DNA of 64,000 bases. Source: Anolis sagrei. Taxonomy: Eukaryota; Chordata; Lepidosauria; Squamata; Anolidae. Of the stretch, positions 57,086-64,000 are shown piece after piece (position 1 is the stretch's first letter; each line of letters begins with the position of its first letter). The position numbers were made by a program, and so were the translations under genes. The notes below the pieces were generated by a model. It was not told the DNA's origin. It ran no database searches and saw only the letters and a program-made list of their open reading frames with translations. Where the stretch lies: the NCBI RefSeq assembly GCF_037176765.1, contig NC_090022.1, positions 78,059,209 to 78,123,208 of the forward strand, written 5' to 3'.

Positions 57086-57170
57086 ATGATGATGATGATG
57101 AGGACGATGACGATGACGATGACGATGATGATGATGACGACGACGGCAAACAACAACAACAACAACAAGC
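57086..57170. repeat. (GAT/GAC)n and (CAA)n compound microsatellite
   Basis: Tandem GATGAT, then GACGATGAC and GATGACGAC units to 57147, followed by CAACAACAAC to 57170. It lies 250-330 bp past the CDHR2 stop. Confidence 0.92.
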
Positions 57171-57307
57171 AGCTCGGTACATATGGGTAACTTCCATGTT
57201 TGTACCATAATTTTTCACCTGGCAAGTCTGTTGTTCCATAGGATGCAAATCTGAGACATAAGACAACCACAAATCAGATGGTTTTTTAAAAAAATATTCT
57301 CTGCCAG

Positions 57308-57319
57308 TTTATTTTTATT
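57308..57319 (-). terminator. CDHR2: Tandem polyadenylation signals for CDHR2
   Basis: Two AATAAA hexamers on the - strand (57319-57314 and 57313-57308) lie about 100 bases after the CDHR2 stop. They give a plausible short 3' UTR with cleavage near 57290. Confidence 0.6.
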
Positions 57320-57418
57320 TATGGTAAGTGCTACCGAAACGCCATCTCCAGGGCAAAGTTGCAAAGTACTACTGTGAAGCTGCTGTTTCCTCCTCTGCCA
57401 GGAAGAAACAACTAACAG

Positions 57419-57565
57419 TCACACATCTGTAGTGTCCAGGATTGCCTTGTTGTCTATGCCGTTGAGATTTTCTGGCTTTGGCTTGGCTTCTTTGTGGCTT
57501 TCTAAGGCGGCTTTTAAAAGCTCCTCTCTGTCATTTGCTTGCCATTGAGCATTTTCTTTGGGCTG
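57419..57565 (-). CDS. CDHR2: CDHR2 last coding exon
   Basis: 48 codons plus stop, from QPKENAQWQANDREELLKAA to NKAILDTTDV. The acceptor CTCTTCCAG is directly followed by CAG, so the site is a NAGNAG pair and a one-residue shorter form (without Gln) is possible. Confidence 0.93.
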   Translation of the reverse strand, partial: QPKENAQWQANDREELLKAALESHKEAKPKPENLNGIDNKAILDTTDV

Positions 57566-60500
57566 CTGGAAGAGAAGAGAGAAAAACACCGTACTGAATG
57601 AATACTTAGAGCATTTTTGAAGGGGTAATTGTGTTAGTCTCTTGCTACAAAGCAACAAGGGGGTGCATGACTCCTTTAAGACTAACAGATTTATTATTGA
57701 ATGACATTAAGGCTGGCCCCATCCCTCACCTCCTTCCGTAAGAACTTGAAGACTTGGTGGTTTCATCAGGTCTTTGATAATGACTAGTCTCAAGTTTCAA
57801 GCCCTTGGTCCAACAGTTAGGACTTGGTCTTGTACCCCATCCATTCCCTAGTTCCCTGTCATCTGAGGGCACCTTTTCTTCTGGCCCAGACATTTTTTTA
57901 TAGTCCTTTAATTGGCCCTGGAATTGAGTGGTCCCGGTCCCCTAGTAGGGCCATTGCTGAGACCGATCTTTGCACTGTAGCATTCAGCCAGCCCCATTTT
58001 CCCCTTCTCCTTGCACTAGCCTTGGCCCAGCCCATTCCAAATAGTCCAGGCCCCTTATTGAAATCTTTGCCCCTGGCAGCTTATCTTGCATGAAGAAGAG
58101 AGCGGAACTGGTTTTAAATTGATTTTAATGTATATGTTGTGTTAACTGTTTATGTCTATGTTTTTGTTTTATATTGTATGTTTTTTGTATTATTTTGCAT
58201 ATGTGGAAACCACTCTGAGTCCCCTGGGGGAGATAGGGCAGTATATAAATAAAAGTTTTATTTTATTTATTATTTAAGTAGATTGCAGGCACTTCATGAT
58301 GTAAGGAGCATGATCTCACAAACATCCATGTATATTGTACATATATTCCTGGATCTCTGAAATCAGATTATATCGTATTGTACTATGATTGTACGATTGT
58401 GTGGTGGCACAGTGGGTTAAACTGCAAAGCTGCAGAACTTGCTGACCAGAAGATTAGCAGTTCAAATCCATGGGTCGGGGTGAGCTCCTGCTGTTAGCCC
58501 CAGCTTCTGCCAACCTAGCAGTTCAAGAGTGCAAATGTGAGTAGATCAATAGATACCGCTTTGGCAGGAAAGTAACATCACTCCATGCAGTCATGCCAGC
58601 CACGTCACCTAGGAGGCGTCTACAGACAATGTCAACTCTTTGGCTTAGAAATGGAGATGACCACCACCCTCCAGACTCGGACTCAACTGGACTTCATGTC
58701 AAGGGGAAACTTTTACCTTTACTTTACTATGACTGAGGATTATGATAAATAAATCATGGTATAGTAAATCTGAAAAGGCAATAATATAGGCAATAGGGAA
58801 GAAAAAAACACATTCCAGATGGATAGACTAAATCAAGGATGTCATGGTCTTGAATGTGTATGTCCAGAGCAAGGCTGTTGATGCAGTTCAAAGCAAATAT
58901 GGTGGGGTGTCCTGCCTTGATATTCTGGGTTATATGGCTGTGTGGAAGGGCCCTTAGTCTACAATGCTTTATAATCCAGTTCAAAGCATATAATCTGGAT
59001 TTGATTTGGCAGTGTAGAAGGGGCCTAAGGGCCCTTCCACACAACCCAATAACCCAGAATATCAAGGCTGAAAATTCCACAATATCTGCTTTGAACTGAG
59101 TTATCTGAGTTCACACTCAGATAATGTGGGATTTTCTGCCTTGATATTCTGGGTTATAGTGCTGTGTGGAAGAGCCCTAAGAGACAAGTTTGAAGAGTAA
59201 AGCTTACATCCTTCTTACTGTTATTCATGAAAAGCAACAAAGGCCTTACACAAATAAGGGCATGACTCACTCATGCACATCAATGTCATGATCAAACTTT
59301 CACTGCCACCCCATGTGAGGAAATTATACTCTCTGTTTCTTCCCCAGCAATGCAACTGAATATTTAGTGCTACACGTATCTTGACTTTGCCTGACTATCT
59401 GCTAACAGCTGCAGCCATTAGCAGTAGCTCCCCACTACAGTTTCCTCCTGTTTCTATCTACTTCACAGCATGGCAGGAAATCTCATGACATGAATGCATA
59501 CCCAGGAAAAGAGCCATCTCAACATGCCTGTCAGTTTTCAGGAGAGGAAACTGTCACATCTTGTCTATCAAAGACCTGTAAGTTAAGGTCGAATACTACT
59601 ATTACTATGTGTATGCATTTACCATCATGTCACCTGTCAATATAATATAACTCCATGAATTTCATTGTGTTTTCCTATGCATAGACTGCTTAAAATGGCT
59701 TGCCATCACCTAACACTGAAGGATAGCCTATAGCAACTGTATCCTTGGGGATACCCATCCAGGTGCTACCTGGGCCTGATATCATATCATGTACAACAAC
59801 AGATCTGGGACTGCTATCAGTACTGTTATATGATAATAATCAAGTGGCAGGAATGCACAATGGCCGGGAGGATTGGCAATGGATTAGTGGCAGGTGGAGA
59901 TCTTCTCACCTTCACTGCAGGTGTGGCTGGATCACTCTCAGAAGCATCAACCATGTTCTCGTCCAGAGAGTTCAGGCTGGAAAAAGAGAAAGCCGCTCAG
60001 CTGATGAGGGGGTTCTTGCTGCCCCTCCTTGCAGCAACCAAGACTGTTGAGAAGGGACTTGTTGCAAGGGGCCATTGTTCTGCCGCAGGGGTGGGCAACT
60101 GGGTCAAGCCCAGAGGACAGTGAGCCACACTGATGGCCATGAAAGAACCCAGGAGTGCATTTTTGGATTTGAAATAAGCCATTTGTACATTAGGCGGTGT
60201 AGTGAGAGTGTTTCTGGAAACATTCTCTTCACCACCACCACCACCACCACAGCTTTGGACAGAAAAGGGGGAATCTGCAGGGGCTGAATTCCAGAAAACT
60301 AGTTTTGGGGAGCCATAGCCACATTTTATCTCCCTCTGCCCTCAAAATTGTAAATATTGCAATGGGTGAGTGGAAAATTCAGTTATTTAGCAACCCATTC
60401 TCACAACCACTATGTGGATGTAACATCCCAGAGGCTGGAAATACTGCATATGAGATACAGTCTCTGGAAAGAAAACCAATTACTTTAGTTTAATGAGATC

Positions 60501-63161
60501 TTTGCGGGAGAGAAGCTGAAAGGTGGAACGCATAGCTGTACCTGGCCACTTCGAAGCTGGGGTTTTCCTCAAAGGCCAGGTCCATTGTCGGGTCCAAGGT
60601 GAAACCAAGAACAGGATTAGCCCTGCAAAATAACAACCCACAGTTGAGAGTCTTGAATACAACATATCCAATCCACCAATCCATATTGTACCACAGAATG
60701 GCATCACTCAATATCTGAGGACTCTAACACCATAGTGTTTTACTGAATGCCACAGATGTGGGACCTATGTCTCTTTTGTAGTCATTTGTAACACAGTGTA
60801 CTGTTTGCAGCAACTGCCCTCTGACTGTTATGGGTCACCTTTAGCAAAGGTAATCTACATTAGTTTGCTCTCCCACATATAGGGGAACTTGGAGTATCGA
60901 GGAAATGTTAAACTGTGCTCCCCTACAATCAAAGTAAAAGTCCAAATACTCCATGGGATCTGGACCATATCCTCTCAACTGCCTTTCTTTATTGTTATTT
61001 CCCAGTGTCTCCACTCCTGCTATCTCCAACCATTTCCAGATTTGCCTCAAGACGGTGGCCAGAATCCTACTGGGGATATGTGTCAAAATAATTGTACTAC
61101 GCATATGGATTAATTTTTTTGGATAATGTTGATATTAGCAGAAGTCGGTTTCAGCATCCAAAACCATTTCAGATGCACAATAAAGCCCCTAACATAGTGT
61201 GGAAACGTGCATTGCTCATTGTGCAATGAATGGCATCTACTATTTCTCATTTGCTGCAGTATAGTGGTACTCAGTTATGAATTATGTTGTGCTAACTTAA
61301 TACAACTCTGTCAATGGATATTAATATGTACTGAGATACTGTAGGTTCTAGCTGCCATGTGAACTTCCATTACCCCAGAAGTCCAGCACAGAAACAGTTG
61401 AACAGATAGTTTTTTGACAAAGTCAGCCATGCAAAGCAGGTGAGCATCTGCTTCACCTTGCTCCAAGAATCAGAGTTGGAAGAGGCCACAAAAGCCACCC
61501 AGTCCTTCACAGGGCAATACAATAGAAACCTCCCCACTCCCTAATTTCTGGATGACAATTGTTCCTCCCTGCCTACTTCCCAAATCATACCCTTCTTTGT
61601 TGTACTGGTTGGTACCAGGGATAGCAGGCCCCTGCTGCATAGGACTTGCTGAGAATGTGGAAGCCACCTTCAGAGATTTGAGTGCTTTCATCTTCCTTGT
61701 ATAACTGCAAAAATCAAAGAAAAAAAGTGGGGCTGGGTACAAGAATGATGCAGAATACACCAGAGAAAGTGCTATCTTCCTATGAGAATGCCACTGAGTT
61801 GGAAGCATGCTGCAAGCGGACTTCCTTGTACAGTAGTGGCTGCTATGTACATGATGTTTTTTCAGAAGTTAGCAACATTCAGCTCTGGAGAGTTTGCAAG
61901 AATTAATAGAAAGAGAGGAGTACTGGAGAAGGTATGTAAAATTTCTTTCAAAATAAAACTTAACAAATTTGGAGAAAGGCAAATGAGGCTTTTGTACCTT
62001 TTCTTCATGCCAATTACTGTCAAGATTATGATGAGGAAAAGGAGAAGCACACACCCAGCCAGTCCTGCAATGACACCAAGCAACATGTTCTCCTGGCTGG
62101 GTTCAGTCACGTCCACAGGACCCTGGGATAGACAAATATATCACTGCAAGTATCAGTATCTATGTTTGGTATATGCCATAGTCACCATTGAGGTGTGAGA
62201 TATAGGGATATAGTTCCCACTTGGCTATATCTCATTGCTCCTTGCAAAGGAGAACCAAAGTTTAGACAACTTACTTTTCAGGAATAATTTCTGGACCACA
62301 ACTCCTAGAATCTCTCACCCAGCATGGGCAGTAGCCATGCTGGCTGGGGGATTCTGAAATCTGTAGTCCAAACTTTTATGAATTCTGGGCAGAACACTGT
62401 AGTTCTTTTTGAGGCATATGCCTTCTCACAAAAATATGTGTTACCCAATAGCTAAGAGAGGATTTGTTGCCAGAGGTTGTTGCACTGCAACTCCGGCATC
62501 CATTACCACTGGCTATGTTGTCCGAGACTGCTAGAACTGTTGGAGGGCCATAGATCTTGCCCATGCGAGCTTTGGCAGCACTCTCCCTCAGAGAGACTCC
62601 TAGAGATGGTTCTTTGAGTTTAGGGATACTAACAGGACACATGTACTTACAATGAGTAACAGGCCCATGCTCAGCAGCTGTTTCAATTGCTCAGAGCTAT
62701 TCTGGATGAGCCTGGAATGAAGAGTGTTAAGGTATTTTTCAGAAAGATTTTGACAGGCCCCCATTCTGTTGGAAATACAGTTGTTTAAACAGGCACACTT
62801 CTCACAACTATGACTTGTCCACAGATGATTCAGATTATGTGGACAGGGAAAACCTGCAGTTTTACCTTTTGTATCATCTATCTTAGCTACTATTTCAAAG
62901 ATGCATTTGGCCAAAAAGGAGAGTGGGGTACGTTAGATGAGGTTTGCAGATTTAATTTGTTTACCCCAATCTCTTGCTTCTCTTAATTTGCCAGTCCCAC
63001 CTATTCTGTCATATAAGACATCTGCAAGATTATGTTGTTCAACCCGACCTTTGTGCCTGGCATCACTGAAATCTGTCACTTACTTGGTTACAAGTTCATC
63101 TCCTAGAGCTGTGCCATTCTTGTAGACGAAATAGGCCTCCATCACCGTTTCCCCTGAAGCT
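57419..63161 (-). CDS. CDHR2: CDHR2, cadherin-related family member 2 (3' part, seven exons; 5' part outside the window)
   Basis: Exons in transcript order: 63161-63084, 62711-62651, 62122-61998, 61704-61591, 60622-60542, 59976-59910 and 57565-57419. All junctions use AG/GT and the phases match. They encode about 223 residues: the last extracellular stretch with NGT and NSS sequons, one transmembrane helix (MLLGVIAGLAGCVLLLFLII onward, followed by KKR), and the full cytoplasmic tail ending LDTTDV. The tail motifs PAIPGTNQYN, ANPVL, SLDEN.VD and LDTTD-V correspond to human CDHR2 as I remember it (PAIPGTNMYN, ANP, SLDDNSVD, LDTTDL). Family role: an intermicrovillar adhesion cadherin of enterocyte and kidney brush borders that pairs with CDHR5 and binds harmonin (USH1C) and MYO7B through its tail; the terminal T-D-V fits a class I PDZ ligand. 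The cadherin repeats lie to the right of the window. It converges on GPRIN1, as in human. Confidence 0.92.
57698..58270 (+). mobile_element. L2 LINE 3' end in the last CDHR2 intron
   Basis: ATTGAATGACATTAAGGCTG and CCTCCTTCCGTAAGAACTTG, AAGACTTGGTGGTTTCATC match the L2 carboxy end (FRK-LKTWWF). The 3' terminus is ACCACTCTGAGTCCCCTGGG, GGAGATAGGGCAGTATATAA, ATAAAAGTTTTATT. It lies in the opposite sense to CDHR2. Confidence 0.8.
58398..58724 (+). mobile_element. tRNA-derived SINE in the last CDHR2 intron
   Basis: GTGGTGGCACAGTGGGTTAA (A-box-like), TTAGCAGTTCAAATCC (B-box-like), GTGAGTAGATCAATAGATAC and the ending TTCATGTCAAGGGGAAAC, TTTTACC. Same subfamily as 7588. Confidence 0.88.
58876..59180. 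mobile_element. Two adjoining MITEs (families B and C) in the last CDHR2 intron
   Basis: A family-B half (GCAGTTCAAAGCAAATATGG to GTGTGGAAGGGCCCTTAG, ending near 58955) is followed by a family-C half (TTATAATCCAGTTCAAAGC to GTGTAGAAGGGGCCTAA). A complete family-B copy comes next, from 59029 (GGGCCCTTCCACACAACCC) to 59175 (GTGTGGAAGAGCCC), with TAA on both sides. The flanking TAA fits a PIF/Harbinger 3-bp target. Confidence 0.75.
59910..59976 (-). CDS. CDHR2: CDHR2 cytoplasmic exon
   Basis: 67 bases, acceptor TTTTTCCAG, donor AAG|GTGAGA. It encodes (with one base from each flank as phased) S-LNSLDENMVDASESDPATP-AVK, which matches the SLDDNSVD region of the human tail. It is too short to stand out as an open frame. 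Confidence 0.88.
60542..60622 (-). CDS. CDHR2: CDHR2 cytoplasmic exon
   Basis: 81 bases, acceptor ATTTTGCAG, donor CAG|GTACAG. It encodes ANPVLGFTLDPTMDLAFEEN followed by PSFEVA. Confidence 0.9.
61464..61512 (-). mobile_element. CR1 LINE terminal fragment
   Basis: AAGAATCAGAGTTGGAAGAG, GCCACAAAAGCCACCCAGTC is the inverse of a CR1 3' end. It lies in a CDHR2 intron. Confidence 0.6.
61591..61704 (-). CDS. CDHR2: CDHR2 first wholly cytoplasmic exon
   Basis: 114 bases, acceptor TTTTTGCAG, donor GG|GTATGA. It encodes YTRKMKALKSLKVASTFSAS, then PMQQGPAIPGTNQYNKE. The PAIPGTN.YN motif is conserved with human CDHR2. Confidence 0.92.
61998..62122 (-). CDS. CDHR2: CDHR2 transmembrane exon
   Basis: 125 bases, acceptor CTATCCCAG, donor AAAAG|GTACAA. 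It encodes GPVDVTEPSQEN, a hydrophobic helix of about 27 residues rich in Leu/Ile/Val, then the stop-transfer KKR. Confidence 0.93.
62651..62711 (-). CDS. CDHR2: CDHR2 juxtamembrane exon
   Basis: 61 bases, acceptor CATTCCAG, donor ATT|GTAAGT. It encodes LIQNSSEQLKQLLSMGLLLI, a predicted helix with an NSS sequon just outside the membrane. Confidence 0.9.
63084..63161 (-). CDS. CDHR2: CDHR2 extracellular exon
   Basis: 78 bases, acceptor CCTTTAG, donor AA|GTAAGT. It encodes ASGETVMEAYFVYKNGTALG, then DELVT, with an NGT sequon. It is the most upstream CDHR2 exon in the window. The acceptor phase shows that the coding sequence continues to the right, beyond 64000. Confidence 0.88.
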
Positions 63162-63556
63162 CTAAAGGACATGAGATAAAGGCATGTCAGATGGAAATGT
63201 TGGAGGTAGAAGGTGAGTTATTGCCTGGTGTGTCTTCCAGGCAATGACTTGACCACCCAAGTGGTCACTTTTCTCTGCAAAGACAGATCCCAATGAATCG
63301 GCATAGCAGAACCACTAACATCATCTGCCATGCTGTGATTGCCTACAAGCATTCTCCAGATACCAGCTTTCATGTCTTTTATCGAATCTTCACTCTTCAA
63401 GCAAGCTGCCAGCCAGCAGTGTAAAACACTGCTGACACTAGTGCTACATGGCTTGGAAAATTTACCTTTTTGGACTACAAATCTAAGAATCCCACAAGTA
63501 ATTGTGGCCATGGTGGCAAGAGGATCAGAAAAAAATAACTTTTCAGGCACTGGCCT

Positions 63557-63612
63557 GCCTGCCTTCCTTCCTTCCTTCCTTCCTTCCTTCCTTCCTTCCT
63601 TCCTTCCTTTCT
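63557..63612. repeat. (TTCC)n microsatellite
   Basis: About thirteen TTCC units in a CDHR2 intron, followed by TTTCTTTC. Confidence 0.95.
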
Positions 63613-63639
63613 TTCATTCACAGTATGGAAGACCTCATG

Positions 63640-64000
63640 GCAGTGTATAATAAAATACGTTTAAGACAAAAAACAAATTTTGAAAGACTAAACTATATTA
63701 AATGCATATTTAAAATACTTTATCATTTGTCACTTAAAAGAAGATAATTTAAAATAATGCTTATCACAGCACATGTGCAAACTGAATCAAATCATTTAGG
63801 CCCCAAAGGCTTTAATAAAAAGGCATGTTTGTACATGCCAACAGAGTTACACCAGCATTGTTGCCAATTGGGCCCCAGAAGGGAAAGTATTCCATAACCA
63901 AAGTCTGTGACATTGCAAGTGGGATGCATGGGGTGCATACTGCACTGGAGACACCGTTAGAGGAGGTGATACAAACCATGTGGATGGGGAGAGTTCAATG
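63640..64000 (-). other. CDHR2 intron, possibly a degraded L2 3' region
   Basis: TAAAAAGGCATGTTTGTACA and AGAAGGGAAAGTATTCCATA lie in the order expected of the inverse L2 carboxy region (compare CTCTCTTCC...AGAGTTCCAGAG at 9.6 kb). The match is weak. No CDHR2 exon was found between 63162 and 64000. Confidence 0.35.

Noticed and set aside
57618-57697. Possible mobile element with GTGTTAGTCTCTTGCTAC and TTAAGACTAACAGATTTATT
   Set aside because: It recalls a widespread reptile repeat, but the ends and family could not be fixed, so it is not listed as a feature.
63218-63550. Further CDHR2 exon on -
   Set aside because: The 110-codon frame lacks cadherin motifs and has no fitting acceptor and donor.
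1-64000. CRISPR arrays, operons, bacterial or phage systems
   Set aside because: Gene structure with introns, LINE/SINE content and CpG island show vertebrate nuclear DNA. Tandem repeats present are microsatellites without spacers.

Overview
The window is vertebrate nuclear DNA, most likely from a squamate reptile (a lizard). This is inferred from two conserved genes in a known vertebrate gene order and from the repeat mix: CR1 and L2 LINEs, a Bov-B/RTE LINE fragment, tRNA-derived SINEs, a 5S-rRNA-derived SINE, palindromic Penelope-like termini, hAT elements with SPIN-like ends and Harbinger-like MITEs. I cannot name the species.

Two host genes are supported. GPRIN1 is on the + strand: its whole coding sequence (589 codons) lies in one exon at 47458-49227. 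A likely non-coding first exon sits in a CpG island at about 12.85-14.45 kb, with a strong donor at 13398/13399, so the first intron would be about 34 kb. The 3' part of CDHR2 is on the - strand: seven exons between 63161 and 57419 encode the last extracellular stretch, the single transmembrane helix and the whole cytoplasmic tail, ending in a class I PDZ-binding motif. GPRIN1 and CDHR2 are adjacent and tail-to-tail in human 5q35.2, and the same order is seen here. The two stop codons are about 8.2 kb apart.

Layout: 1-12.8 kb is flanking DNA rich in repeats. It holds CR1 copies, a 1.6-kb degenerate L2 with reverse-transcriptase remains, an intact-ended hAT nested in CR1, and a mosaic at 11.8-12.8 kb. 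12.85-14.45 kb is the CpG island. 14.45-47.4 kb is the presumed GPRIN1 intron, with layered insertions: an L2 inside a Penelope-like element, a Penelope-like element inside a mariner inside an older inverted-repeat element, a SPIN-like hAT, a second hAT carrying a SINE, a 5S-derived SINE, a Bov-B piece and a possible solo LTR. 47.4-49.2 kb is GPRIN1 coding. 49.2-57.3 kb holds the 3' UTR and sequence between the genes. 57.3-63.2 kb is the CDHR2 3' end, and 63.2-64 kb is CDHR2 intron.

From family knowledge, GPRIN1 couples activated Go-class G proteins to neurite growth and CDHR2 is an intermicrovillar adhesion cadherin of the brush border. Nothing in the sequence suggests they work together; their adjacency is conserved synteny. 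I found no new protein-coding system. The most informative signals are the nested, precisely bounded transposon insertions, the upstream ORFs at the GPRIN1 start, and the large size difference between this GPRIN1 and the human protein.
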